64,000 nucleotides of DNA from positions 5,270,001-5,334,000 of the forward strand of contig NC_014640.1 of NCBI RefSeq assembly GCF_000165835.1, read 5' to 3'. Positions 21,299 to 29,417 of the stretch are shown one piece after another; the stretch's first letter is position 1; every line of letters begins with the position of its first letter. A program made the position numbers and the translations under genes. The stretch is from Achromobacter xylosoxidans A8 (GTDB lineage Bacteria > Pseudomonadota > Gammaproteobacteria > Burkholderiales > Burkholderiaceae_B). The notes beneath the pieces were generated by a model, which was not told the DNA's origin, made no database searches, and saw only the letters and a list, made by a program, of their open reading frames with translations.

Positions 21299-22160
21299 AG
21301 TAGACAGTCAGAAACTCGTGTCCGTCCCGCGCGGCCCCGGCGGCCAGGCTATAGAGGCTGCGGGGCTCGTCGGGCAAAAGAAAACCCAGCACATCGCTTT
21401 CCGCCAGAGCCAGGCTGGCGGCAAGACGCAAGAGGTCGGGAATGAAAGCTCTCAAGGGCAGGTCTGCCCCGCGAAAGGTCAGCGTGAACGAATCGCGCCG
21501 GGTATCGGGCTCGTCCACTTCCAGGAACATGAAGCCGGCCGGGTCGGCTGCCACGCATGCTTGCGCCACGATCGCCTGCGCGACCTGCCGCAGCACCGGG
21601 TTGGCGAGCTTGGCCAAATAGGGCTCCAGATGCGCATCGAACGCCGCGCGGTCCTGCAGATAACGCATGCGATAAGTGGTCACGGCCGCCTCGCGCTGCG
21701 TGGCCGGATGCCATTTGTAGCCGCAGCCCAAAGGCAGGACGCCATGCTGGCGCAGCGCCTCGGACGTGGGCATGAACTCCAGGTAGACGCGGTACGTGCC
21801 GGCGGCGCCGTCGGGTTCGTAGGCGAAGAACATGGCGCGCGCATGCTCCATGTCCTGCACCACCCGCATCCACAGCGACTGCGGCATGGCGAGCGCGCGC
21901 GACAACGTGGCCAGGTCCAGCTGGCGCCAGTTTTCGCGCTGGATGCCCAGCATGAAGCGATTGCCGACCAGGCCCGCGGCCGAAAACTTCATCGACCACT
22001 CGACCCCGTCGATCTGCCGGTTCTTGAACACCGCGAGCAGGCGGTCCGCCCAGATCCGTTGCTCCCCCCGCAGGGTATGCAGGGGGATCTGGATCTCGGG
22101 CTCGGCGCCGGCTTGGCTGGGGGCCGGGCCGATCGCGGGAGTCAAGGTGGCGGTCAGCAT
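21291..22160 (-). CDS. Unrecognised 289-aa protein of the exoprotein operon
   Basis: I do not recognise a family. The protein has no signal peptide or membrane segment and is predicted to be cytoplasmic and alpha/beta, with Trp/Tyr-rich stretches such as CGYKWHP and TYRMRYLQDR and a C-terminus ending LTVYYD. It lies 16 bp after the SapC-like gene and overlaps the TolC-like gene by 8 bp, so it is almost certainly co-transcribed and perhaps coupled to both. The position between SapC and the secretion channel suggests a cytoplasmic modifier, chaperone or regulator of the exoprotein. That is inference from location only. Confidence 0.75.
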   Translation of the reverse strand: MLTATLTPAIGPAPSQAGAEPEIQIPLHTLRGEQRIWADRLLAVFKNRQIDGVEWSMKFSAAGLVGNRFMLGIQRENWRQLDLATLSRALAMPQSLWMRVVQDMEHARAMFFAYEPDGAAGTYRVYLEFMPTSEALRQHGVLPLGCGYKWHPATQREAAVTTYRMRYLQDRAAFDAHLEPYLAKLANPVLRQVAQAIVAQACVAADPAGFMFLEVDEPDTRRDSFTLTFRGADLPLRAFIPDLLRLAASLALAESDVLGFLLPDEPRSLYSLAAGAARDGHEFLTVYYD

Positions 22161-22176
22161 GGCCCTGCGGCGCGGA

Positions 22177-22965
22177 TCAGGCCGCGGACGCGGCGGGCGC
22201 GGCGGCGCTGGTGGGCGCAGCGTCCTGCTGCTGCGCCTTCAAGCGGCGTTGCTCGTCCAGTTGCATGGCCAGGCGCTGGACGTTGCCCAGCGACGCGCGA
22301 TGCAGTTCGATCAGGCGCAGGATGCCGGCACGGTGCAGCTCGGTCACGCGGGCATCGTCGATGCCGGCGAACTTCTGCTCGTCCACGACCCAGAAGCCGC
22401 TCAGGTAGCGGTCGCCGTCGGCCTGCGAAATCGTGATGGTCTTGGCCGTGAGCAGACCCAGCTCGTTCAGGCGCTGGGCCATGCTCTTGGTCAGTTCCAT
22501 CTCGCCCTGGAACACGCGCAGGAATTCCATCATCTGCGTCAGGTAGCCGGTTTCCTTGCCGTCTTCGAACAAAGCCACGCCATCGGCGGTATTGACGCCG
22601 GGATAGGACTCATCGATGCACACGGCCAGTCGGTCGGCCTCGGCCGTAGTGCCCAGCACGAAGGGATAGCGGCGGGCAAAGGCAGGCACATAGGTGTCGG
22701 CCTTCCAGGTGCCCAACTCGGTCACGAACAGGTTGGACTTGTCTTCCAGGCCCAGCAGCACGGCTACGTGGAAGTTGCCGGCGTCGTCGCCCACGAACAC
22801 GATGGGATAGTGGCGGCCCGCGTCGGCGAATTCGCTGGCTGCGATGGGTAGCGCATTCGTGTCCTGCGCGAATGCGTAATGATCCGGCTGAATCTGGATC
22901 CTGGTGTCCTGGTGCGCTGCCCGATCCAGCGCCACAGCCCGTTCATAAAACACAGTCGCTGACAT
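22177..22965 (-). CDS. SapC family protein
   Basis: This 262-residue protein resembles the SapC family (Pfam SapC, PF07277, known from Caulobacter/Campylobacter S-layer loci). It has the family order of a YPIVFVGD strand early, then YVPAFARRYPFVL, a CIDE element and a C-terminal helical region about Leu-Gln-Asp use, ending in an Ala/Gln-rich tail. The start at 22965 is chosen because GGAGG lies 9 bp upstream; an in-frame upstream ATG at 23028 lacks such a site. It is the first gene of the operon leading to the TolC-like channel and the giant exoprotein. SapC proteins recur next to giant surface-protein genes, but their biochemical role is not established. Confidence 0.85.
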   Translation of the reverse strand: MSATVFYERAVALDRAAHQDTRIQIQPDHYAFAQDTNALPIAASEFADAGRHYPIVFVGDDAGNFHVAVLLGLEDKSNLFVTELGTWKADTYVPAFARRYPFVLGTTAEADRLAVCIDESYPGVNTADGVALFEDGKETGYLTQMMEFLRVFQGEMELTKSMAQRLNELGLLTAKTITISQADGDRYLSGFWVVDEQKFAGIDDARVTELHRAGILRLIELHRASLGNVQRLAMQLDEQRRLKAQQQDAAPTSAAAPAASAA

Positions 22966-23233
22966 GCTTCCAACCCTCCTTGCCTGTTTTTGCCAGTCAC
23001 TAACCAGAGCATTACGTAAAAGTTGCACACACTGTTTCTGAAATGCAGCCTTTTTCGCTCAAGTCAATGCATCATTTTGTCTATTGACTGCAAGTATTAG
23101 ACGGTGATTGAAACTCTTCGTCTATACCTGAAACTAGGTATATCTCTGTATGGCGTAAGGCTTTTTTCTGAGTTACAACTAGTAATATCGTAATAAATTG
23201 ATGTATTTCACATTGATGCGAGCAATGGTGCGT
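22966..23233 (-). promoter_or_regulatory. AT-rich promoter region of the exoprotein operon with a 7-bp inverted repeat
   Basis: This AT-rich stretch upstream of the SapC-like gene stands out against the GC-rich surroundings. It contains a perfect inverted repeat TATACCT-GAAAC-T-AGGTATA at 23123-23142, a plausible operator for a dimeric regulator. A TTGACT hexamer lies on the minus strand near 23060, but no convincing -10 at standard spacing was found. The region very likely drives the SapC/TolC/exoprotein operon; the regulator is unknown. Confidence 0.4.
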
Positions 23234-23262
23234 AAAAAAACCCGCCGCCGGGGCAACGGGTT
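23234..23262 (-). terminator. Rho-independent terminator after the small exported protein gene
   Basis: On the minus strand, AACCCG (23262-23257) pairs with CGGGTT (23044-type arm at 23244-23239) around a GC-rich loop and is followed directly by a run of T. It would stop transcripts of the 23356-23691 gene before the exoprotein promoter. Confidence 0.7.
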
Positions 23263-23355
23263 CTTGATTGCGTTGGCTAGCTTGTCGGCCCCAGCGTTCC
23301 CGGCGCGAATTGCCTCACGCCAGTCCCGCAAACCCTGCCGCTCGCGTCACGCCCA

Positions 23356-23691
23356 TCAGCTGGCGGCCTGACAAGCCAACAGTTCCTTGTCGGTAATCAC
23401 CCACTTGTCGGCGCCGTCGATCTGGACATCTTCGAGCACGCACTGATCGCCGTCCTCGTCGACGACACGGACATCCCACTTGCCCCGGGTCACGCCGGAC
23501 AGAGTGAGCGAATCGCCCTTTTGCAGCACGTCCTTGTCCAGGTGGTCTTCGCCCCAGCTTTTTTGCTTGCCGGGCGAAAAGTAGATCTCGTGGATTTCCC
23601 AGGACGACTGATTGACGAACACGACGTCCGCAGCCGAGGCGACGATGGGAAAGCATGCCAAAACCGCGGCTGCAAATTGCCGAACCTTCAT
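23356..23691 (-). CDS. Small exported protein, unknown function
   Basis: This 111-residue protein starts with a clear Sec signal peptide (hydrophobic residues 6-18, cleavage after ASA at about residue 20). The mature part of about 90 residues is acidic and beta-rich, with NQSSWEIHEIYFSP and a DEDGDQC element. Cys84 and Cys107 could form a disulfide in the periplasm. The layout resembles small periplasmic beta-sandwich proteins with a WxIxxIYxSP opening that are annotated only as hypothetical. It is monocistronic, with its own terminator at 23234-23262, and sits divergently to the catabolic region. I cannot assign a function. Confidence 0.75.
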   Translation of the reverse strand: MKVRQFAAAVLACFPIVASAADVVFVNQSSWEIHEIYFSPGKQKSWGEDHLDKDVLQKGDSLTLSGVTRGKWDVRVVDEDGDQCVLEDVQIDGADKWVITDKELLACQAAS

Positions 23692-23759
23692 TTATTCACC
23701 GTTGGTAGAGTGGGTTGAAATAGTTGATGCGCACTCTAGCCAACGAAGTCATGCGCGCC

Positions 23760-23779
23760 TATCACTGAAATCAGTGATA
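23760..23779. promoter_or_regulatory. 20-bp near-perfect palindrome in divergent promoter region
   Basis: TATCACTGA-AA-TCAGTGATA is a perfect 9-bp inverted repeat with a 2-bp centre. It lies 69 bp upstream of the small exported protein gene and 190 bp upstream of the thiolase-like gene. It has the symmetry of a dimeric transcription-factor site. The rest of 23692-23968 shows no gene. Confidence 0.5.
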
Positions 23780-23968
23780 TTGCGTCGTCCGAAGGTCATG
23801 CAGTCCAGCTCAAGACCAGCCCTTCACGCCAGCCGATGAGACCCATAGCCGGGCTGAGTCCCGCCGCGGTCCGCTCTGTCAAGAAGTAAACAGACAGCCC
23901 GCTGCCAACGCACGTAGATTGCTCCTGACGCGGCCTGGCCGCATGGGCCACGGCCATCGGAGACCATC

Positions 23969-25138
23969 TTGAGCATACGCGGCAAAGCCTACATCGTCGG
24001 CGCCTACGAACATCCTCTGCGCTACGCCCCCCAACATTCCGTGGCGCAACTGCATGCCGAATGCGCGCTAGGCGCGCTGGCCGATGCCGGCCTGAGCCTG
24101 GCCGACGTGGACGGCTACTTCTGTGCCGGCGACGCAGGCGTGAGCCCCGCCATGCTTGTCGATCATATGAATCTGCGGTTGCGCCACGTCGACGGCACCG
24201 AAATCGGTGGCGGATCGTATCTGGCGCTGATCGGCCACGCCGCGCAGGCGATTGCCAGCGGGAAATGCCGCGTGGCGCTCATCACTCTCGCGGGCAAGCC
24301 GCGCAGCGCAGGCCAGGCAACCGGCACGGAAGCGCGTCAACTAGGACCAGACCGCCCCGCGGCGGCCTGGGAAGCTCCCTACCGCTGGACCGTCGCAGGC
24401 ATCTACGGAAATTTCGCGCGCCGCCACATGCATGAGTACGGCACCACTCCCGAGCAACTGGCCTGGGTCAAGGTCGCGGCTTCGCATCACGCGCAGCACA
24501 ACCCGCACGCGTTGCTGCGCAAGGTGTATAGCGTCGACGACGTGCTGGCCTCCCCCATGATCGCGGATCCGCTGCGCCGGCTGGACTGCTGCGTCATCAC
24601 CGATGGCGGCGGCGCGCTGGTGCTGGTCGCGCCCGAGGTGGCGCGCAGCCTTTCCCGTCCGCGCATCCGGGTGCTGGGCTGCGGCGAAACCATACGCACC
24701 AACAACGGCGGCCATCACGCCGACATGCTCCACACCGGCGCAACACGCTCCGGTCCGGCGGCCTTTTCCGAGGCTGGAATTACGCCGCGCGACGTCAAGT
24801 ATGCGTCGGTGTACGACAACTTCACCATCATGGTGATCATGCAGCTCGAAGACCTGGGCTTCTGCGAGAAAGGCGCAGGCGGGCGTTTTGTCGCCGACGG
24901 CAACCTGATATCGGGTGTCGGACGGCTGCCCTGGAACACCGACGGCGGCGGACTCTGCAACAACCACCCGGCTAATCGCGGCGGCATCACCAAGGCCATC
25001 GAAGCCGTGCGCCAACTGCGCGGCGAAGCCCATCCCGCCGTACAAGTCCCCAACTGCAACCTGGCCCTGGCCGCCGGCCCCGGGCTGGTGTTCGGCATAG
25101 GCCACTCGCACGCCACCGTCATCCTGGAACGCGAATGA
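23969..25138 (+). CDS. Thiolase-like protein (SCP-x/Ltp2-type, probable acyl-CoA aldolase)
   Basis: This 389-residue thiolase-fold protein starts at a TTG, 5 bp after GGAGA. At the place of the usual nucleophilic Cys it has EIGGGSYLALIGH (residues 79-90), so that Cys is absent. The late region keeps HPANRGG (His333) but lacks the CxGxGxG element and has NCNLALAAGPG instead. Such Cys-less SCP-x-like proteins include Ltp2 aldolases of steroid side-chain breakdown, which need a DUF35 partner. Here a DUF35 gene overlaps by 4 bp, and VYDNFT with Tyr282 is present. Retro-aldol cleavage of a beta-hydroxyacyl-CoA is therefore more likely than thiolysis. It is the first gene of a five-gene operon (23969-28625). 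Confidence 0.85.
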   Translation: MSIRGKAYIVGAYEHPLRYAPQHSVAQLHAECALGALADAGLSLADVDGYFCAGDAGVSPAMLVDHMNLRLRHVDGTEIGGGSYLALIGHAAQAIASGKCRVALITLAGKPRSAGQATGTEARQLGPDRPAAAWEAPYRWTVAGIYGNFARRHMHEYGTTPEQLAWVKVAASHHAQHNPHALLRKVYSVDDVLASPMIADPLRRLDCCVITDGGGALVLVAPEVARSLSRPRIRVLGCGETIRTNNGGHHADMLHTGATRSGPAAFSEAGITPRDVKYASVYDNFTIMVIMQLEDLGFCEKGAGGRFVADGNLISGVGRLPWNTDGGGLCNNHPANRGGITKAIEAVRQLRGEAHPAVQVPNCNLALAAGPGLVFGIGHSHATVILERE

Positions 25139-25548
25139 ACATGGAAAGCCACGCCAAGAACCTCGAGCATGATCCCTATGCGCAGGCCAACCCGGAAAGC
25201 CTGCCGTTCTGGGAAGCTGCGGCGCAATGCCGCCTGGTGCTGCCGCGCTGCCGCGCCTGCGGGAAATGCCATTGGTATCCACGCGGCATCTGCCCGCTGT
25301 GCGGCTCCACCTCGCTCGACTGGGTCGACGCGCAGGGTTCCGGCACGCTGTATTCCTTCAGCGTCATGCGGGCCGCAGCTCAGCCGTACGCCATCGCCTA
25401 CGTGCAACTGGCTGAAGGACCGCTGCTGCTCACCAATATCGTCGACTGCGATCTCGACCGCCTGCGCATCGGCCAGGGCGTGCGTGCCGCCTTCCGGCCC
25501 ACTCCCGAGGGACGCTGCGTCCCCGTATTCACCGTCATGCCTGACTGA
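25135..25548 (+). CDS. DUF35 Zn-ribbon/OB-fold protein, partner of the thiolase-like protein
   Basis: This 137-residue protein has a rubredoxin-like zinc ribbon with Cys39-x2-Cys42 and Cys53-x2-Cys56, followed by an OB-fold (SGTLYSFSVMR to VPVFTVMP), which is the DUF35 layout. The ATG overlaps the upstream stop (ATGA), so expression is coupled. In known systems DUF35 proteins bind and stabilise thiolase-like aldolases or bind acyl-CoA. Its role here is inferred from this pairing. Confidence 0.9.
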   Translation: MNMESHAKNLEHDPYAQANPESLPFWEAAAQCRLVLPRCRACGKCHWYPRGICPLCGSTSLDWVDAQGSGTLYSFSVMRAAAQPYAIAYVQLAEGPLLLTNIVDCDLDRLRIGQGVRAAFRPTPEGRCVPVFTVMPD

Positions 25549-25560
25549 AGGAAACGCCGC

Positions 25561-26577
25561 ATGAAAATCGAATCCATCGGCCGAAACGCTCCGGCCCGGC
25601 CCAACAGCACCCGCCGCGCGCTGCTGGCCGCCATCCCGGCGCTGATGCTGGGCGGCGGCGCCCTCGCCCAGAAAGCCGGTTTTCCCGCGCAACGCGTCAC
25701 GCTGCTGGTGCCGTACACGGCCGGCACCGCGGCCGACGCCGTGGCGCGTTTCATCGCCGCCAAGCTGACCGGCCTGTGGGGGATCACTGTGATGGTGGAG
25801 AACAAGGCCGGCGCCGACGGCGTCGTAGGCACCCGGGCCGTGTTGCAGGTCGCCGCCGACGGCCACACCGTGCTGTTCACCGGCCCGCCGTTTCTCTACA
25901 ACACCGAGATGCTGGACTCTGCGCCCTATGTGCCGCTGCGCGACTTCCAACCGGTCGCGCGCTGCTCCAGCGCCATGTGGCTGTTTGCGGCCAGCAAGCA
26001 TGCGCCATTCACCAGCCTGCGCGAGCTGATCGAGTTGAACCGGCGCCAAGGCGGCAGCGTGGATATCGCCGTTTCCGGGTCCGCGGCCATGGCGGTCGCG
26101 ACCGCGCTGAAATCGACCACTGGCGTGCGTTTCAACATCGTTCCCTACACCAGCACCTCCCAGGCCATAACGGATGCCGCAGCCGGTCACGTGGACGCCG
26201 TTGCCGCGGCCATCGCTGGCGTCGCGCCGATGGTGCGCGCCGGCAAGCTCAACGCGCTGGGTGTCAGCGGCCCGACGCGCTCCCTGGCCGTGCCGGAAAT
26301 TCCCACGCTGGCCGAAGCCGGCGCCACGGGATTCGGCTTCGTGTCCTGGAACGCCGCATTCGTGCGTAGCGGCACGCCGCAGGCAGCCATTGCCGCGCTG
26401 GCCGATGGCATGCGCAGCGTCACGATGAGCGCCGAGTTCCGCGAGTTCGCCCGAGAACAAGGGGTGGAGCCTTCCTTCATGGGGCCCGACGCCTGGCCGG
26501 CCGAAGCAGCCGCCGAACAAGCGCGCTGGTCAGCGCTGCTGCGCCAGGCGGGATTCATCAAACCCAAACAAGGCTGA
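25561..26577 (+). CDS. Bug/TctC-family periplasmic solute-binding protein
   Basis: This 338-residue receptor has an N-terminal export signal with a twin-arginine-like TRRALLAA before a hydrophobic core and an AxA-type site near GALAQ. The mature protein shows Bug-family landmarks: VTLLVPYTAGTAAD, the VENKAGADG element and the late VPEIPTLAEAG motif. Bug proteins bind small carboxylates. No TctA/TctB membrane genes are adjacent, which is usual for orphan Bug receptors in Bordetella relatives. It lies 12 bp after the DUF35 gene and 9 bp before the acyl-CoA ligase gene, so the ligand is probably related to the substrate of this operon. Confidence 0.9.
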   Translation: MKIESIGRNAPARPNSTRRALLAAIPALMLGGGALAQKAGFPAQRVTLLVPYTAGTAADAVARFIAAKLTGLWGITVMVENKAGADGVVGTRAVLQVAADGHTVLFTGPPFLYNTEMLDSAPYVPLRDFQPVARCSSAMWLFAASKHAPFTSLRELIELNRRQGGSVDIAVSGSAAMAVATALKSTTGVRFNIVPYTSTSQAITDAAAGHVDAVAAAIAGVAPMVRAGKLNALGVSGPTRSLAVPEIPTLAEAGATGFGFVSWNAAFVRSGTPQAAIAALADGMRSVTMSAEFREFAREQGVEPSFMGPDAWPAEAAAEQARWSALLRQAGFIKPKQG

Positions 26578-26586
26578 ACCTGAATC

Positions 26587-28263
26587 ATGGAGCACTCACG
26601 GTGCATCACCCCTCCCGCGTCCTCCATCGACGTCCACGCCGCGTTCGGTGACATGCGTCACTGGACCACCGGCCACATCATCGCCAGGCGCGCGGCGGCC
26701 AACGGTTCCGACATTTTTCTGCGCGACATGGCGGACGGCAGTCTCCATACCTATATGGACCTGCACCGCCGCAGCAATGGCATCGCTCAGGCGCTGCAGG
26801 CCCAGGGTATCGCCCATCGCGACCATGTCGCGGTGATGCTGGAAAACTGCGCCGCCCAGGTCTTCTGCTACGCCGCGCTAGGCAAACTGGGCGCCGTATC
26901 GGTGCCGATCAATACCGCCGCGAAAGGCCAACTGCTGCGCTACTACCTGGACCATGCCGACTGTTCGGCGATCGTCGTGTCGGACAGCCTGGCCGGGTCG
27001 CTTTGCGACATCATTGCCGACTTGCCGCGCCTGAAGCGCATTTTCATCGTCGGCCACGCTGGCGCGGCCGCGCAACGGCTGGCGGCCGCCGCCTCGATCC
27101 ATGCCTTTGCGGCCGATGCGGCCTGCGATGAAGCGCCTGATTCGTCCGTGCGCTTCGACGACCTCGCCTACCTGCTCTACACGTCAGGCACCACCGGCCC
27201 GTCCAAGGCCATCATGATCACGCATGCCTGCGCCCACTTCTGGGGCGAACAGAACATACGCTATCGCCACTTCCGGCCCGACGACGTCGACTATGTTTTC
27301 CTGCCGCTGTTCCACGCCAATGCTCTGCTGCTGGGCATGACCACCGCGCTCATGGCGGGCAGCGCCATCGCGCTGGCACGGCGTTTCTCCGCCAGCCGCT
27401 TCTGGGATGAGGTGCGCGCAGCCGGCGCCACCCGCTTCAACGCCATCGGCGCGGTCGGTAACTTCCTGTATGCCCAACCGCCCGACGGGCGCGATCCAGA
27501 ACACCAGGTCCGGGTCTGCTCGCTGGCGCCGCCACCGCCCTTTGTTCACGATTTCGAACGACGCTTCGGCATCAAGGTGCTCAATGGCTACGCGCTCAGC
27601 GACTACTGCGCCGCCACCTGGAGTCCCCTGGATGCGCCTGCTGAAAAGATCTTCAGCGTGGGCCTGGCACGCGACAACGTCCGGCTACGGATCGTCGACG
27701 ATGACGATTTCGATGTCCCCGCCGGAGCCTCCGGCGAAATCCTGTTGCGCGTCGAACAGCCCTGGGCAACGCCGCTGGGCTATTACAAGATGCCCGAGGC
27801 CACGATCGCCGCGCACCGCAATGGCTGGTTCCATACCGGCGACCGCGGCCGCATCGATGCCGACGGCTACCTGCATTTCACCGATCGCAAGAAAGACGCG
27901 ATCCGGCGCCGGGGCGAGAACATCTCTGCCTACGAAGTGGAGAGCATCCTCCAGGCCCACCCGGCCATACGCCAGGCGGCAGTCTATCCGGTGCGCTCCG
28001 AATTCACCGAAGACGAGGTCGCGGCCTCGGTCATCCTACGCGACGGCCAGGTGCTGGCAGCCGATGAACTGGTCAGGTACTGCCAGGAAAACATGAGCAA
28101 GTTCATGGTTCCGCGCTTTGTCGAGTTCGTCGCCGAGCTGCCCCTGACGCTGACCAACAAAGTCGAGAAGTACAAACTGCGCGCGCGCGCCGAATCCAAC
28201 CTGCAAAACCTGTGGGACAGCCAGCGGCCGCTCCCCGCCGCAATCGAGAGGCAGGAACCATGA
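26587..28263 (+). CDS. AMP-forming acyl-CoA synthetase (class I adenylate-forming)
   Basis: This 558-residue enzyme carries the P-loop YTSGTTGPSK (near residues 198-207), the A8 hinge element FTDRKKDAIRRRGENIS (near 430-447) with GD of HTGDRGR just before, and a C-terminal TNKVEKYKLR with the catalytic Lys. It should activate a free carboxylic acid to its acyl-CoA using ATP. Overall layout is closest to crotonobetaine/carnitine-CoA ligase-type enzymes. It sits fourth in the operon, after the receptor and before the EthD-like gene, consistent with activating the acid imported by the receptor. The substrate cannot be read from the sequence. Confidence 0.9.
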   Translation: MEHSRCITPPASSIDVHAAFGDMRHWTTGHIIARRAAANGSDIFLRDMADGSLHTYMDLHRRSNGIAQALQAQGIAHRDHVAVMLENCAAQVFCYAALGKLGAVSVPINTAAKGQLLRYYLDHADCSAIVVSDSLAGSLCDIIADLPRLKRIFIVGHAGAAAQRLAAAASIHAFAADAACDEAPDSSVRFDDLAYLLYTSGTTGPSKAIMITHACAHFWGEQNIRYRHFRPDDVDYVFLPLFHANALLLGMTTALMAGSAIALARRFSASRFWDEVRAAGATRFNAIGAVGNFLYAQPPDGRDPEHQVRVCSLAPPPPFVHDFERRFGIKVLNGYALSDYCAATWSPLDAPAEKIFSVGLARDNVRLRIVDDDDFDVPAGASGEILLRVEQPWATPLGYYKMPEATIAAHRNGWFHTGDRGRIDADGYLHFTDRKKDAIRRRGENISAYEVESILQAHPAIRQAAVYPVRSEFTEDEVAASVILRDGQVLAADELVRYCQENMSKFMVPRFVEFVAELPLTLTNKVEKYKLRARAESNLQNLWDSQRPLPAAIERQEP

Positions 28264-28625
28264 CCAGGCACAAACTAGTGGTCTTCACCAACCCCGTCGA
28301 AGGACGGGAAGAGGAATTCGACGATTGGTATATGAACACGCACATGCCGGACGTCATGCGCGTGCCTGGCTTCGTGTCAGGCCAGCGATACGCGTGGTCG
28401 CATGCGCAGGCCAGGCAATATCCCCAGACCTGGCGTTACATGACCATCCTGGAGATCGACACCGAGGACCTGCAGAGTACGCTGGATGATCTGCTGTCGC
28501 GCGCCGGCACGCCTGCCATGCGCATGTGCGACGCGCTGGACGAGCACCGCATCGTCTATGCGTTCACGGCGGCCACGCCTGTATTCACGGCGGGGCCTGC
28601 AGGCGGCATTGTTTACGCCTGCTAG
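28260..28625 (+). CDS. EthD-like dimeric alpha/beta-barrel protein
   Basis: This 121-residue protein begins at an ATG overlapping the ligase stop (ATGA), with GAGAGG/AGGAA upstream; an in-frame earlier start has no ribosome site. KLVVFTNPVEGREEEFDDWY and the following THMPDVMRVPGFVSGQRY are typical of EthD/DUF4286-like ferredoxin-fold proteins. Members act in degradation pathways as small dimers with poorly defined roles. It is the last gene of the 23969-28625 operon, ending 22 bp from the convergent Crp/Fnr gene. Confidence 0.8.
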   Translation: MTRHKLVVFTNPVEGREEEFDDWYMNTHMPDVMRVPGFVSGQRYAWSHAQARQYPQTWRYMTILEIDTEDLQSTLDDLLSRAGTPAMRMCDALDEHRIVYAFTAATPVFTAGPAGGIVYAC

Positions 28626-28647
28626 CGCCCACAGCCCCAGGCGGCTT

Positions 28648-29316
28648 TCAGCGCCGCGGAGGCTGCCATAGCCCGCGGCTGTAGCTGGCCAGCGCGTCCA
28701 GATCCGGAATGACGATGATGGCGCGCCGGTAATCCAGCAGGCCCAGCGCTTCCAGATGGCCGAGCTTGGTGGCCACCCAGCTGCGCGAAGCATGCACCAT
28801 GGCGGCCAGGTCCTGCTGGGTCAGGCCATGGATTTCGCCGCGCGGTCCCGCGCCGTCGAGCGTGGCCAGTTCGCACAGGACCTGGGCAAGCTGCAGCGGC
28901 GTCTGCTCTTCGGCGCGATAGCGGCGCTGCACGCTGGTGGCGCCAAAGCGCGCCAAGGTCATGGCGATGTTCAGCGATAGGCGCGGCATTGTTTCCATCA
29001 GGCGCAGCAGGTTGGCGCGATCGAGCTGCGCCACCACCGTCCGGTCCAGGGTTTCCAGCGACGCAAAGGCCGGTTCGTCGAGCATGGTCGATATCACGCC
29101 CAGCATGGCGTTCCTGCCGAACACGTTGCTGGATTCCCTGCCATCGCGGGCGACCTGGACGCTGCGCATCCGCCCGCTGACGATCACACTGATGCATCCG
29201 GCCTTGGATCCCTGCCGCAGCAGGACCGTCCGGGGAGCCAGTTCACGCCGCGTCATGCATTCCCCAATATGCTGCCGCTGGGCCTCGGAAAGCCCGTCCA
29301 GCGCGGTATCCCACAT
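28648..29316 (-). CDS. Crp/Fnr-family transcriptional regulator
   Basis: This 222-residue regulator has an N-terminal cyclic-nucleotide-binding-type beta-barrel (residues about 15-120), a dimer helix (LSLNIAMTLARFG) and a C-terminal winged helix GLTQQDLAAMVHASRSWVATKL near 164-186. It lacks the FNR four-Cys cluster. The Arg of the CRP cAMP pocket is not evident, so the ligand is open. The start at 29316 is preferred because AGGAGG lies 8 bp upstream; ATG 29343 is an alternative. It converges on the thiolase operon and follows the 34756-29449 operon on the same strand, so it may regulate either. Confidence 0.9.
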   Translation of the reverse strand: MWDTALDGLSEAQRQHIGECMTRRELAPRTVLLRQGSKAGCISVIVSGRMRSVQVARDGRESSNVFGRNAMLGVISTMLDEPAFASLETLDRTVVAQLDRANLLRLMETMPRLSLNIAMTLARFGATSVQRRYRAEEQTPLQLAQVLCELATLDGAGPRGEIHGLTQQDLAAMVHASRSWVATKLGHLEALGLLDYRRAIIVIPDLDALASYSRGLWQPPRR

Positions 29317-29417
29317 CCTCGCCTCCTCCTGCTCGAGGCTCATTCTAGAGCGCGCAACACAGGTTTTTCCACGAGGGATGGATCTGCCGCATCATCGCTT
29401 TCCCGGAGAAGGCACGC

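Noticed and set aside
23834..23968. Possible attachment-site copy of the tRNA-Pro 3' end at the left edge of the catabolic region
   Set aside because: No stretch resembling the tRNA 3' end (GAATCCCACCGCCCCGA) was found there, and no integrase gene is present.
24341..26520. Minus-strand open frames opposite the thiolase, DUF35 and Bug genes
   Set aside because: They lack family motifs, while the plus-strand genes have clear motifs, ribosome sites and ATGA coupling.
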